Shown: positions 47,591 to 56,518 of the stretch, in pieces
How the letters are laid out: every line of letters starts with the position of its first letter
How positions within the stretch are numbered: the first letter of the stretch is position 1
Source: Nocardioides sp. Root122
GTDB lineage: Bacteria; Actinomycetota; Actinomycetes; Propionibacteriales; Nocardioidaceae
Length of the DNA stretch: 64,000 nt
NCBI RefSeq assembly: GCF_001425025.1
Contig: NZ_LMDE01000009.1
Location: 263,357-327,356, forward strand
Reading direction: 5' to 3'
Notes under the pieces: generated by a model
Told to the model about the DNA's origin: nothing
Database searches by the model: none
Seen by the model: the letters and a program-made list of their open reading frames with translations, nothing else
Program-made: the position numbers and the translations under genes

Positions 47591-48472
47591 TCACGCCTGG
47601 GCCGCCGCCTGCTTGGCGCGGTGCGCCGAGATCCACGCCATGCCCCAGTCGTCGTGCCCGAGGAAGACGTCGGCCGCCTTCACCGCCTCCACGACCGCGG
47701 GCGTGCGGGTGTCCATGATCGCGCTGGTGAGGCCCGAGGTCATGGCCATCGGCAGCCACGTGCCGTTGAGCGTGTGACGTCCGGGCATGCCGAAGCTGAC
47801 GTTGGAGGCGCCGCAGGTCATGTTGACGCCGAACTCGTCGCGGATGCGCCGCATCACCTCGAAGGTGACCAGCGAGGTCGTGGTGTCGGCGCCGATCGGC
47901 ATCGCGAGCGGATCGATGACGATGTCGGCCTGCTCGATGCCGTACTCCTGCGTCGCCACCCGCACGATCTTGCGGGTCAGGTCGACGCGCTTGTCGGCCT
48001 CCATCGGGATCTCGTCGTGGTCGTTGGGCAGCGCGATGATCGCGGCGTCGTACTTCTTGACCAGCGGGAGGATCGCGGCCATCCGGTCGTCCTCCGCGGT
48101 GATCGAGTTGACCAGCGCCCGGCCCTGGTAGACCGACAGCCCGGCCTCGAGGGCCTCGACGACCGAGGAATCGATGCAGATCGGCAGGTCGGTCAGCTCC
48201 TGGACCATCGTGATGGCCTTGGCGAGCAGGTCGGGCTCGTCGGTCAGCGGGACGCCCATGTTGATGTCGAGCACGTCGGCGCCACCCTCGACCTGCGCCT
48301 TGACGTCGCGCTCGATGGCGGAGAAGTCGCCCCCGCGCAGCTGCTCCTGGAAGATCCGGCGGCCGGTCGGGTTGATCCGCTCGCCGATGAGGCAGAAGCG
48401 GTGCTCGTGGCCGATCACCACCTCCTTGCTGGCCGAGCGCAGGACGGTGCTCAGGGGAGGGGCGGTGCTCAT
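47591..48472 (-). CDS. mtgA: corrinoid:tetrahydrofolate methyltransferase, MtgA-like
   Basis: Pterin-binding TIM barrel of 293 residues, like MtgA, AcsE and MtrH. FCLIGERINPTGRRIFQEQL near residue 26 and GGADVLDINMGVPLTDE are the pterin-site strands, followed by PICIDSSVVEALEAGL, VNSITAEDDRM and MTCGASNVSFGMPGRHTLN. Transfers the methyl group from the methylated corrinoid protein to THF. ATG overlaps the mtgC stop (ATGA). Length excludes a full MetH. Confidence 0.9.
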   Translation of the reverse strand: MSTAPPLSTVLRSASKEVVIGHEHRFCLIGERINPTGRRIFQEQLRGGDFSAIERDVKAQVEGGADVLDINMGVPLTDEPDLLAKAITMVQELTDLPICIDSSVVEALEAGLSVYQGRALVNSITAEDDRMAAILPLVKKYDAAIIALPNDHDEIPMEADKRVDLTRKIVRVATQEYGIEQADIVIDPLAMPIGADTTTSLVTFEVMRRIRDEFGVNMTCGASNVSFGMPGRHTLNGTWLPMAMTSGLTSAIMDTRTPAVVEAVKAADVFLGHDDWGMAWISAHRAKQAAAQA

Positions 48473-49134
48473 GCAGGCACCTTGGAGCGCTTCTCCTGCA
48501 GCAGCCGCTTGGCCGCCTTGACCGTCTGGGACGCGTCGGCCGCATAGCCGTCGGCGCCGACCGCGTCGGCGTACTCCTGGGTGACGGGGGCGCCGCCGAC
48601 CATGACGATGACGCTGTCGCGGATGCCGGCCTTCTCGAGGGCGTTCATGTTGGCCTTGAACATCGGCATCGTGGTGGTGAGGAACGCCGAGAAGCCGACG
48701 ATGTCGGGCTGGTGCTCGTCGATGGCGGCGACGAACTTCTCGGGCGCGACCTGGACGCCGAGGTCGATGACCTCGAAGCCGGCACCCTCGAGCATGATGT
48801 TGACGAGGTTCTTGCCGATGTCGTGGACGTCGCCCTTCACCGTGCCCATCAGGAACTTGCCGACGGTCTGCACGCCGGTCTCGGCGAGCAGGGGACGCAG
48901 CCGCTCCATGGCCCCGGCCATCGCGCGGCCGGCGATGAGCATCTCCGGGACGAAGAAGTCGCCGCGCTCGAAGCGTGCGCCGACCTCCTCGAGCGAGGGG
49001 ATGAGCGCGTCGAAGAGCAGCGTCTGCGGCTCCATCGAGACCGAGAGACCCTCCTCCGTCAGCTCGAGCACGCGGGGTGCGTTGCCGACGAGGGTCTCGT
49101 CGTACAGGGCTTGCAGGATCTCCTCGGGTGTCAT
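48469..49134 (-). CDS. mtgC: corrinoid protein of methyltransferase system, MttC/MtgC-like
   Basis: Methyl carrier of 221 residues: a helical cap (about 1-90, with DALIPSLEEVGARFERGDFFVPEML) and a B12-binding Rossmann domain with GTVKGDVHDIGKNL, where D102-x-H104-x2-G107 is the base-off/His-on motif and His104 the cobalt ligand. Accepts a methyl group from the MttB-type protein encoded divergently and hands it to MtgA. ATG inside the iclR stop. Confidence 0.93.
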   Translation of the reverse strand: MTPEEILQALYDETLVGNAPRVLELTEEGLSVSMEPQTLLFDALIPSLEEVGARFERGDFFVPEMLIAGRAMAGAMERLRPLLAETGVQTVGKFLMGTVKGDVHDIGKNLVNIMLEGAGFEVIDLGVQVAPEKFVAAIDEHQPDIVGFSAFLTTTMPMFKANMNALEKAGIRDSVIVMVGGAPVTQEYADAVGADGYAADASQTVKAAKRLLQEKRSKVPA

Positions 49135-49925
49135 GCGACCACCTCCTGGGCTCGGGCCGGATCTCGGGGCGTGTGGGGTGCCGGTCCGCGCAGCAGTGCC
49201 GAGAGCGCGGTGGCGTGGTCCAGGAGGCTGCGGCCGAGCTCGTCGAGCCGGCCCTCCAGGCGAGGGGTGGGGCCGGAGACCCCGAGGGCCGCGACGACGT
49301 CGCCGCGGGCTCCGTGCACGGGCACGGCGACGCCGGTGAGCCCGATCTCGAGCTCGTCGGCGGTGATCGCCCAGCCGCGCTCGCGGGTGCGGACGCAGTC
49401 GCGCTGCAGGGCCGCGGGGGTGGCCAGCGTCTGCGGCGTGAGCCGCTCGAGCTCGCCCTCGGGGACCTCGAGCGCGTGCCACGCGTGGAACACCTTGCCG
49501 AGCGCCGAGCAGTGGCTCGGCACCTCGACCTCGGTCCAGTCGCGGGTGCCGAGGAGGTAGCGGGAGTCGACCTGCGCCACCTGCACGACGCGGTCGCCGC
49601 GGCTGATGCTCAGGTGCACCGTCTCGCCGGTGGCCTCGCCGATGGCCTCCATCGCCGGGCGGGCGAGCCGGACCAGCTCGTCCCAGGGGTCGTGCCGGGC
49701 GGCGTAGAGCCAGAAGAGCCGGCCGGCGACGTAGGAGCCTGCTGCGTCGCGCTCCAGCAGGCCGCTGCGCTCCAGCGCGGTGAGCATCCGTGAGGTCGTC
49801 GACTTCGCCAGCCCACTGGCGTCCTGCAGGTCGGCGAACGTCATCGGCTCGTCGGCGTGCACGACCGTGGCGACCAGGTCTGCCGCGCGGTCGAGGGCGC
49901 GGGTGCCCGGGGCTGCGTCGCCCAC
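49131..49925 (-). CDS. IclR-family regulator of the methyltransferase genes
   Basis: 264-residue regulator: N-terminal winged helix (TFADLQDASGLAKSTTSRMLTALERSGLL) and C-terminal effector domain ending LTGVAVPVHGARGDVVAALGVSG. I start at the GTG at 49925, five bases after GGGAG; the frame continues to 49988, but those codons run through the palindromic operator. It is the first gene of the mtgC-mtgA-activator-DUF1638 operon and diverges from mttB, so it probably controls both directions and itself. Ligand unknown; glycine betaine or a C1 intermediate would make sense. Confidence 0.87.
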   Translation of the reverse strand: MGDAAPGTRALDRAADLVATVVHADEPMTFADLQDASGLAKSTTSRMLTALERSGLLERDAAGSYVAGRLFWLYAARHDPWDELVRLARPAMEAIGEATGETVHLSISRGDRVVQVAQVDSRYLLGTRDWTEVEVPSHCSALGKVFHAWHALEVPEGELERLTPQTLATPAALQRDCVRTRERGWAITADELEIGLTGVAVPVHGARGDVVAALGVSGPTPRLEGRLDELGRSLLDHATALSALLRGPAPHTPRDPARAQEVVA

Positions 49926-49960
49926 GTGTGGCTCCCTTCGCCGGAGGGGGTTCCCAACGG

Positions 49961-49990
49961 GTTCCATGATGTGGAACCTTTGTTCCACAT
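49961..49990. promoter_or_regulatory. IclR operator between iclR-mtgC operon and mttB
   Basis: ATGTGGAAC (49969-49977) and GTTCCACAT (49982-49990) are perfect 9-bp inverse arms around CTTT. A third half-site, GTTCCA at 49961-49966, forms a second palindrome with the first arm, so three half-sites are stacked in the divergent control region. Confidence 0.72.
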
Positions 49991-50062
49991 GATGAGGCTA
50001 GAAGCCGTGTCCCGCTGCGGTCAAGCGTCACGGCCAGACCTCCCCCCGACTCAGGAGGACCC

Positions 50063-51502
50063 GTGTTCCGCAACGTGATGCCCCGCTACGAGGTGTTGTC
50101 CCAGGACGCCATGGCCATGCTCGACAAGGGCTGGCGGCGTCTGATGACCGAGATCGGGGTCGAGTTCATGGATGACCGCGCGCTCGAGCTGTTCCGCGCC
50201 GCCGGGCAGAAGGTGGAGGACCGCACGGTCTTCCTCGACCCCGACTTCGTGCTCGAGCAGGTGGCCAAGGCGCCGCGCGAGTTCGACGTGCAGGCGCGCA
50301 ACCCCGAGCACTCGATCCACATCGGCGGCGACGCGATGGCGTTCGGTGCCGTCTACGGCCCCCCGTTCGTGCGCGAGGGCGAGGTGCGCCGCGACGCCAC
50401 GATGGACGACTTCCGCCGCTTCACCCAGCTCGCCCAGTCGTTCCCGGTGCTCGACTCGGCGGGCGGGGTGATCTGCGAGCCGAACGACACCCCGCTCGAC
50501 AGCCGCCACCTCGACATGACGTACGCCCTGCAGACGCTGACCGACAAGGTCTACATGGGCAACGTCGTCTCCGGCGTCAACGCCGCGGACACGATCGCCA
50601 TGTCGTCGATCCTCTTCGGCTCGCGCGAGGCCATCGAGGAGACGCCGGCGACGATCTCGCTGATCAACTGCAACTCGCCGCTGCGCTGGGACGACCGGAT
50701 GCTGGAGGCGCAGTTCGAGTACTCGGCCGCCGGCCAGCCGGTGGTGCTCACGCCGTTCATCCTGATGGGCGCGATGTCGCCGGTGACGATCCCGGCCGCG
50801 CTGGTGCAGCAGATCGTGGAGGCATTGTCGGGGATCGCGCTGTCGCAGCTGATCCGCCCCGGCACCCCGGTGATCTTCGGGTCCTTCCTGTCCAACATCG
50901 ACATGCAGTCGGGCTCGCCGACGTTCGGCACCCCCGAGTCGGGCCTCGGGTTGCTGTGCACGGGCCAGATCGCGCGGCACTTCGGGCTGCCGTTCCGCAC
51001 CGGCGGCGGGCTGACGTCCTCGCAGGTGGCCGACGCCCAGGCGGGCTACGAGGCCCTGATGACGCTCATGCCGACCTTCCTGGCCGGCGCCAACTGGGTG
51101 ATGCACTCGGCGGGCTGGCTCGAGGGCGGCCTGGTCGCGGGCTACGAGAAGTTCATCGTCGACATCGAGCTGCTCCAGATGCTGCGCCACGAGTTCACCC
51201 CGCTCGAGATCGACGAGGCGTCGATGGCCTTCGACGCCCACCAGGAGGTCGGGCACGGCGGCCACTTCCTCGGCGCGATGCACACGATGGAGCGCTTCCG
51301 CACCTGCTTCTACCGCCCGCTGCTCTCCTCCTCGGAGAACTACGAGCGCTGGATGCGCAACGGCGGCAAGGACGCCAACGACCGGGCCACCGAGCAGTAC
51401 CAGAAGACCCTCGCCGACTACGAGGAGCCGCCGCTCGACGACGCCATCCGCGAGGAGCTCCAGGAGTACGTCATCCGTCGCCGGGCCGAGCTCGGCGACT
51501 GA
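50063..51502 (+). CDS. mttB: MttB-superfamily (non-pyrrolysine) methylamine/betaine methyltransferase
   Basis: 479-residue TIM-barrel methyltransferase of the trimethylamine methyltransferase superfamily. It starts EVLSQDAMAMLDKGWRRLMTEIG and has PNDTPLDSRHLDM, VYMGNVVSG, INCNSPLRWDDRMLE, GSFLSNIDMQSGSPTFGTPE and EVGHGGHFLGAMHTM. The frame has no amber codon, so it belongs with MtgB-like enzymes that act on quaternary amines rather than with pyrrolysine MttB. Glycine betaine is the leading substrate because choline-to-betaine genes lie nearby; proline betaine or carnitine remain possible. GTG start after AGGAGG. Confidence 0.9.
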   Translation: MFRNVMPRYEVLSQDAMAMLDKGWRRLMTEIGVEFMDDRALELFRAAGQKVEDRTVFLDPDFVLEQVAKAPREFDVQARNPEHSIHIGGDAMAFGAVYGPPFVREGEVRRDATMDDFRRFTQLAQSFPVLDSAGGVICEPNDTPLDSRHLDMTYALQTLTDKVYMGNVVSGVNAADTIAMSSILFGSREAIEETPATISLINCNSPLRWDDRMLEAQFEYSAAGQPVVLTPFILMGAMSPVTIPAALVQQIVEALSGIALSQLIRPGTPVIFGSFLSNIDMQSGSPTFGTPESGLGLLCTGQIARHFGLPFRTGGGLTSSQVADAQAGYEALMTLMPTFLAGANWVMHSAGWLEGGLVAGYEKFIVDIELLQMLRHEFTPLEIDEASMAFDAHQEVGHGGHFLGAMHTMERFRTCFYRPLLSSSENYERWMRNGGKDANDRATEQYQKTLADYEEPPLDDAIREELQEYVIRRRAELGD

Positions 51503-51510
51503 CCGGGCGC

Positions 51511-53190
51511 TCAGCTGAGGCCGAGGATGGTCCCGTCGTCGAGGAGGTCGATGCGGCCGGCGGAGGGGTCGCGGGGGAGCCCGGGCATGGTCATCATGTC
51601 GCCGCACACGACCACCACGAAGCCGGCGCCGGCCGAGAGCCGGACCTCGCGCACGTGCAGCTCGTGGCCCGACGGGGCGCCGAGGGAGGTGGGGTCGGTC
51701 GAGAAGGAGTACTGGGTCTTGGCCACGCAGACCGGCAGCCCTCCGTAGCCGTCCTTCTCGATGCGCAGCAGCCGCCGACGCGCCCGCGCCTCCCACGTGA
51801 CCAGCCCGGCGCCGTAGAGCCGGGTCGCGATGGCCTCGACCTTCTCGGTCAGGGAGAGGTCGTCGTCGTAGGTGAAGGAGAACTCGTACGGCGACGGCTC
51901 GTCCAGGGCGGCCAGCACGCCCTTCGCCAGGTCCTGTGCACCGGTGCCGCCGTCGGCGAAGTGGGTGGCCGGGAAGGCGCGTACGCCCTCCGCGCCGACG
52001 AGCTCGACCACCTTCGCGACCTCGAGGTCGCTGTCGGTGGGGAACCGATTGACCGCGACCACGCACGGGATGCCGTAGACGTCGCGGATGTTGTCGAGGT
52101 GCCTGCGCAGGTTGACCATGCCCGCCTCCACCGCGGCGAGGTCCTCGGTGCCGAGGTCGGTGAGCGCGACGCCACCGTGGTACTTGAGTGCCCGCACCGT
52201 CGCCACGACCACCGCCACGTCGGGGCGCAGCCCGGACTTGCGGCACTTGATGTCGACGAACTTCTCCGCACCGAGGTCGGCGCCGAAGCCGGCCTCGGTG
52301 ACGACGATGTCGGCCAGCCGCAGCCCGGCGCGCGTCGCCATCACGGAGCTGCAGCCGTGGGCGATGTTGGCGAACGGGCCGCCGTGCACGAACGCGGGAG
52401 CGCCCTCGAGCGTCTGCACCAGGTTGGGGGCCAGGGCGTCGCGCAGGAGCGCGGCCATGGCGCCGTCGGCGCCGAGCTCGCGCGCGGTGACCGGGGCCAT
52501 GGCGCGCGTGTAGCCGACCACGATGTCGCCGATGCGACGCTTGAGGTCGCCCCACGACTCGGTGAGGCAGAAGATCGCCATCAGCTCCGAGGCCACCACG
52601 ATGTCGAAGCCGTCCTCGCGCGGGAAGCCGTTCGCGTGCCCGCCGAGGGCGACGGTCACCTCGCGCAGCGCGCGGTCGTTGACGTCGAGCACGCGCTTCC
52701 ACGTGATGCTGCGGACGTCGATGTCGAGCTCGTTGCCGTGGTGGACGTGGTTGTCGATCAACGCGGCGAGCAGGTTGTTGGCCGCTGCGATGGCGGCGAA
52801 GTCCCCGGTGAAGTGCAGGTTGATGTCGGTCATCGGGACGACCTGGCTGTAGCCGCCGCCGGCGGCACCGCCCTTCATGCCGAACACCGGTCCCATCGAG
52901 GGCTCACGCAGGCAGGCGACGGTGCTGTGCCCCAGTCCGTGGAGCGCGTCGGTGAGACCCACCGTGGTGGTCGTCTTGCCCTCGCCGGGCGGGGTCGGCG
53001 ACAGCGCGGTCACCAGCACCAGCCGGCCGAGAGGCCGGTCCGCCAGCGAGGCGACGTAGCCGAGGTCGACCTTGGCCTTGTAGTGGCCGTAGGGGACCAG
53101 GCTCTCCTCCGGGATGCCCAGCGTCCGGTCCGCGATCTCGCGGATGGGGCGCAGCACGGCAGCGTTGGCGATCTCGATGTCGGACAGCAT
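51511..53190 (-). CDS. fhs: formate-tetrahydrofolate ligase
   Basis: 559-residue ATP-dependent 10-formyl-THF synthetase, reversible. P-loop [10 protein letters not shown] (66-75), [57 protein letters not shown] and [12 protein letters not shown] are family landmarks. In this cluster it could run backwards, making ATP from 10-formyl-THF, or charge free formate. Followed on the same strand by nothing; preceded 37 bases upstream by purU. Convergent with mttB. Confidence 0.96.
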   Translation of the reverse strand: MLSDIEIANAAVLRPIREIADRTLGIPEESLVPYGHYKAKVDLGYVASLADRPLGRLVLVTALSPTPPGEGKTTTTVGLTDALHGLGHSTVACLREPSMGPVFGMKGGAAGGGYSQVVPMTDINLHFTGDFAAIAAANNLLAALIDNHVHHGNELDIDVRSITWKRVLDVNDRALREVTVALGGHANGFPREDGFDIVVASELMAIFCLTESWGDLKRRIGDIVVGYTRAMAPVTARELGADGAMAALLRDALAPNLVQTLEGAPAFVHGGPFANIAHGCSSVMATRAGLRLADIVVTEAGFGADLGAEKFVDIKCRKSGLRPDVAVVVATVRALKYHGGVALTDLGTEDLAAVEAGMVNLRRHLDNIRDVYGIPCVVAVNRFPTDSDLEVAKVVELVGAEGVRAFPATHFADGGTGAQDLAKGVLAALDEPSPYEFSFTYDDDLSLTEKVEAIATRLYGAGLVTWEARARRRLLRIEKDGYGGLPVCVAKTQYSFSTDPTSLGAPSGHELHVREVRLSAGAGFVVVVCGDMMTMPGLPRDPSAGRIDLLDDGTILGLS

Positions 53191-53227
53191 GGGTGGTCCC
53201 TCCGTTGTTGCGCCGTTGGTGCGTCGC

Positions 53228-54076
53228 CTACCTGAAGACGACGGTGCGGTCCCCGTTGAGCAGCACCCGGGACTGGGTGTGCCAGCGCACGGCTCGGGAG
53301 AGCACGTGCGCCTCGACGTCGCGCCCGGCGGCGACGAGCTGGTCCTGGTCGTAGGTGTGGTCGACCCGGATCACGTCCTGCTCGATGATCGGCCCCTCGT
53401 CGAGGTCGGCGGTGACGTAGTGCGCTGTCGCACCGACGAGCTTCACGCCGCGGTCGAAGGCCTGGTGGTAGGGCCGGGCGCCCTTGAAGCTGGGCAGGAA
53501 CGAGTGATGGATGTTGATCGCCCGCCCGGACAGCTGCCGGCACAGGTCGTCGGACAGCACCTGCATGTAGCGGGCGAGGACGACGAGGTCGGTGCCGGTC
53601 TCCTCGACGACCTCGAGCAGCCGCTTCTCCGCGTCCGCCTTGGTGTCCGGGGTGACCGGCAGGTGCAGGAAGTCGATGCCGTAGGAGCGCACGAGCGGCT
53701 CGGCGTCGCGGTGGTTGGACACCACGACGGGGATCTCGACCTGGAGGGCGCCCGTGCTGGCGCGGAAGAGCAGGTCGTTGAGGCAGTGCAGGTGCTTGGA
53801 GACCATCAGCAGCGTGCGGTACGGCGCCTGCGCCGCCCACAGCTCGTACGCCATCGCGAAGCGCTGGGCAACGGTCTCGAAGGCAGCGTGCAGCGAGGCC
53901 GCGTCGTGCCCGTCGCCGGTGGTGAAGCCGATCCGCATGAAGAAGCGGTCGGTGAGGCTGTCCCCGAACTGCTGGCTCTCGACGATGTTGCCGCCGTGTT
54001 CCACGAGGAACCCGGACACGGCGTGCACGATGCCCGGCCGGTCGGGGCACGAGAGGATGAGGACGAAGTCTCCCAC
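53228..54076 (-). CDS. purU: formyltetrahydrofolate deformylase
   Basis: Hydrolyses 10-formyl-THF to formate and THF. 282 residues: an ACT domain ([20 protein letters not shown]) and a formyltransferase-like domain with the catalytic Asn-His-Asp set in [11 protein letters not shown] and GPIIEQDV. The GTG at 54076 is chosen because AAGGAG sits eight bases upstream; an ATG at 54115 is in frame but without a site. Paired with fhs, it lets C1 units leave the folate pool as formate and frees THF. Confidence 0.94.
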   Translation of the reverse strand: MGDFVLILSCPDRPGIVHAVSGFLVEHGGNIVESQQFGDSLTDRFFMRIGFTTGDGHDAASLHAAFETVAQRFAMAYELWAAQAPYRTLLMVSKHLHCLNDLLFRASTGALQVEIPVVVSNHRDAEPLVRSYGIDFLHLPVTPDTKADAEKRLLEVVEETGTDLVVLARYMQVLSDDLCRQLSGRAINIHHSFLPSFKGARPYHQAFDRGVKLVGATAHYVTADLDEGPIIEQDVIRVDHTYDQDQLVAAGRDVEAHVLSRAVRWHTQSRVLLNGDRTVVFR

Positions 54077-54115
54077 GGATGCTGCTCCTTCAGGGGTGCT
54101 GTCAAGGGCGCCCAT

Positions 54116-54153
54116 TGTTGCGCTTGACGAAACGAAGTCTGCGATACGCAACA
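54116..54153. promoter_or_regulatory. candidate IclR operator between purU and second iclR
   Basis: TGTTGCG (54116-54122) and CGCAACA (54147-54153) are perfect inverse half-sites; a TGCG at 54140-54143 just before ATACGCAAC makes a compact palindrome. ATACGCAAC recurs before the betaine ABC operon (60442-60450). Confidence 0.55.
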
Positions 54154-54175
54154 GCTCGTGCGCTAGTGTCGCGCC

Positions 54176-54949
54176 ATGCGCAACGCCGCCGAGGCCGGCA
54201 CCGGCGTCCAGTCGGTCGATCGGGCACTCAGCATCCTGGAGGTCCTCGCACGCACCGGCGAGGGCGGCGTCACCGAGATCGCGGCCGAGCTCGGGGTGCA
54301 CAAGAGCACCGCCTTCCGGCTGGTCGCCACCCTCGAGTCGCACCGCCTGGTGGAACAGACCGGTGACCGCGGACGCTACCGGCTCGGGGTGGGCATCCTG
54401 CGCCTGGCCGGCGCCACCACCGCACGGCTCGACCTCGTCCAGGAGGCGCGCCCGATCTGCCGCCAGCTCGCGGCCGACACCGGGGAGACCGTCAACGTCG
54501 CGGTGCTCTCGGACGGGTCGGCGCTCTACCTCGACCAGGTGGCCGGCTCCTCGGCCCTGCAGCCGCACAACTGGGTCGGCCAGCACATCCCGCTGCACGC
54601 CACGAGCAACGGCAAGGTGCTGCTGAGCGGGCTCGCCGACCACGAGCTCGACGCCGCGCTCGGCACGCTGTCGACCTACACCGAGCACACGATCACCCGC
54701 CGGGCGAAGCTGCGCGACGAGCTGGCCCGCGTGCGCGACCAGGGCTACGCGCTCGCCGTCGACGAGCTCGAGGTCGGCCTCACCGCAGTCGCCGCCCCGG
54801 TCCGCAACGCGCACGGCGACGTCGTGGCCTCGATGAGCGTCTCGGGACCGTCCTTCCGGCTCGGCGCCGAACGTCTGGACCACGTGGTCGCACTGACCGT
54901 GTCGTCCGCCGCCGAGGTGTCCCACCGCCTCGGCTGGGGTCATCGCTGA
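54176..54949 (+). CDS. IclR-family regulator of choline/betaine genes
   Basis: 257-residue regulator with an N-terminal winged helix (VTEIAAELGVHKSTAFRLVATLESHRLV) and the effector domain ending LTAVAAPVRNAHGDVVASMSVSG. ATG with TAGTGT (54164-54169) six bases upstream, so leaderless. Divergent from purU-fhs and 90 bp upstream of betB. Candidate sites with CGCAACA occur before purU, before fhs and before the ABC importer. Clearly different in sequence from the IclR at 49131. Confidence 0.88.
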   Translation: MRNAAEAGTGVQSVDRALSILEVLARTGEGGVTEIAAELGVHKSTAFRLVATLESHRLVEQTGDRGRYRLGVGILRLAGATTARLDLVQEARPICRQLAADTGETVNVAVLSDGSALYLDQVAGSSALQPHNWVGQHIPLHATSNGKVLLSGLADHELDAALGTLSTYTEHTITRRAKLRDELARVRDQGYALAVDELEVGLTAVAAPVRNAHGDVVASMSVSGPSFRLGAERLDHVVALTVSSAAEVSHRLGWGHR

Positions 54950-54986
54950 CCCGTCGCCGGCCGGTCCACACATGCCGGACCGAGGC

Positions 54987-55015
54987 TTGACGCTCGGCCC
55001 GGGTCGCAGCATTGT
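54987..55015 (+). promoter_or_regulatory. betBA promoter
   Basis: TTGACG (54987-54992) and CATTGT (55010-55015) separated by 17 bp, then a 24-base leader with GAGGGAGG before the GTG of betB. The -35 is near consensus. Confidence 0.6.
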
Positions 55016-55039
55016 TTCGGCAGACGAGAGGGAGGCACT

Positions 55040-56518
55040 GTGGCTGACCTGTACATCGACGGACGCTGGGTCCCGGCCCGCACCGGTGAGCACCGCGAGA
55101 TCCGCTGCCCGGCCGACGGGAGCCTCGTCGCGGAGGTCGACGAGGGGGGCGCCGCCGACACCGACGCCGCCATCGCCGCGGCGCACGCGGCCTTCCACGA
55201 CGGCCCGTGGCCGCACACCTCGAGCCGTGAGCGGGGAGACCTGCTGCTGCGGCTCGCGGGCCTGCTGGAGCGCGACACCGACGAGATCGCCCGGATGGAG
55301 TCGCTCGACACGGGCAAGCGCTTCGTCGAGGGCCAGTACGACGTGGCCGACGTCGTGTCGGTGTTCCGGCACTACGGACGGATCGCCGCCGAGGAGTCCG
55401 GCCGCGTGGTCGACACCGGCAACCCCGACGTGGTGAGCCGGATCGTCCACGAGCCGATCGGGGTGTGCGGGCTGGTCACGCCCTGGAACTACCCCCTGCT
55501 GCAGGTGTCCTGGAAGGTCGCCCCGTGCCTCGCCGCCGGCAACACGTTCGTGCTGAAGCCCAGCGAGCTCACCCCGCACTCGGCGATCCACCTCATGCGC
55601 CTGCTCGAGGAGACGGGACTGCCGCCGGGGGTCGGCAACCTGGTCCTCGGACCCGGCGCCACCGCCGGCGCTCCGCTCTCGACCGACCCGCGCGTCGACA
55701 TGGTGTCCTTCACCGGCGGTCTCGAGACCGGCCGCCGGATCGCCGAGGCGGCGTCCGCGACGGTGAAGAAGGTCGCCCTCGAGCTCGGCGGCAAGAACCC
55801 CAACATCGTCTTCGCCGACGCCGACCTGGACGTCGCCCTCGACTACGCCCTCACGGCCGTCTTCCTGCACTCGGGCCAGGTGTGCTCAGCGGGCGCCCGG
55901 CTCCTCGTGGAGGAGTCGGTGCACGACCGCTTCGTCGACGCGCTGGTCGACCAGGCGACGCAGATCCGGCTCGGCGGTCCCTTCGACGAGTCCGCCGAGA
56001 CCGGTCCGCTGACCAGTGCAGCCCACCGCGACAAGGTGGAGGCCTACGTCGCCCGCGGGCTCGAGGAGGGGGCCGTGCTGCGCTGCGGGGGCGCCCGGCC
56101 GGACGACGAGTCGTTGGCCGACGGGTTCTACTACCTGCCGACGATCCTCGACCGCTGCACGTCGTCGATGTCGGTGACGCAGGACGAGTCGTTCGGACCG
56201 GTGCGCACGGTCGAGACCTTCAGCGGCGAGGACGACGCGGTGGCGATCGCCAACGACAGCATCTACGGCCTCGCCGGGGCGGTCTGGACCCAGGACGCGG
56301 GCCGCGCCCAACGGGTGGCGGCGCGCCTGCGGATGGGGACGGTCTGGATCAACGACTACCACCCCTACGTCCCCCAGGCCGAGTGGGGCGGCTACAAGCA
56401 GTCCGGCACCGGTCGCGAGCTCGGCGTGGCCGGGCTGGAGGAGTACCGCGAGACCAAGCACGTCTGGCACAACATCCGGCCCGCCGTGCAGCGCTGGTTC
56501 GGCGGCGACCGCGCATGA
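55040..56518 (+). CDS. betB: betaine-aldehyde dehydrogenase
   Basis: NAD-dependent aldehyde dehydrogenase of 492 residues converting betaine aldehyde to glycine betaine. Oxyanion Asn in PWNYPL near residue 150, catalytic Glu in [11 protein letters not shown], catalytic Cys in [11 protein letters not shown], and [18 protein letters not shown] near the end, which is common in BetB. GTG start after a strong ribosome site. Overlaps betA by ATGA. The aldehyde is inferred from coupling to a choline dehydrogenase-like gene. Confidence 0.9.
   Translation: MADLYIDGRWVPARTGEHREIRCPADGSLVAEVDEGGAADTDAAIAAAHAAFHDGPWPHTSSRERGDLLLRLAGLLERDTDEIARMESLDTGKRFVEGQYDVADVVSVFRHYGRIAAEESGRVVDTGNPDVVSRIVHEPIGVCGLVTPWNYPLLQVSWKVAPCLAAGNTFVLKPSELTPHSAIHLMRLLEETGLPPGVGNLVLGPGATAGAPLSTDPRVDMVSFTGGLETGRRIAEAASATVKKVALELGGKNPNIVFADADLDVALDYALTAVFLHSGQVCSAGARLLVEESVHDRFVDALVDQATQIRLGGPFDESAETGPLTSAAHRDKVEAYVARGLEEGAVLRCGGARPDDESLADGFYYLPTILDRCTSSMSVTQDESFGPVRTVETFSGEDDAVAIANDSIYGLAGAVWTQDAGRAQRVAARLRMGTVWINDYHPYVPQAEWGGYKQSGTGRELGVAGLEEYRETKHVWHNIRPAVQRWFGGDRA

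Noticed and set aside
49926..49988. N-terminal extension of the first IclR regulator
   Set aside because: Would encode residues across the palindromic operator; the GTG at 49925 has a proper ribosome site.
50063..51502. Pyrrolysine (amber) codon in mttB
   Set aside because: The frame is open throughout; no pyl genes were seen in the window.
50051..52702. An 883-codon minus-strand frame across mttB and fhs
   Set aside because: A shadow: part is frame-shifted antisense of fhs and part is antisense of mttB.
53228..55870. An 880-codon minus frame that includes purU
   Set aside because: Only the last 282 codons match PurU; the rest is antisense to iclR and betB.
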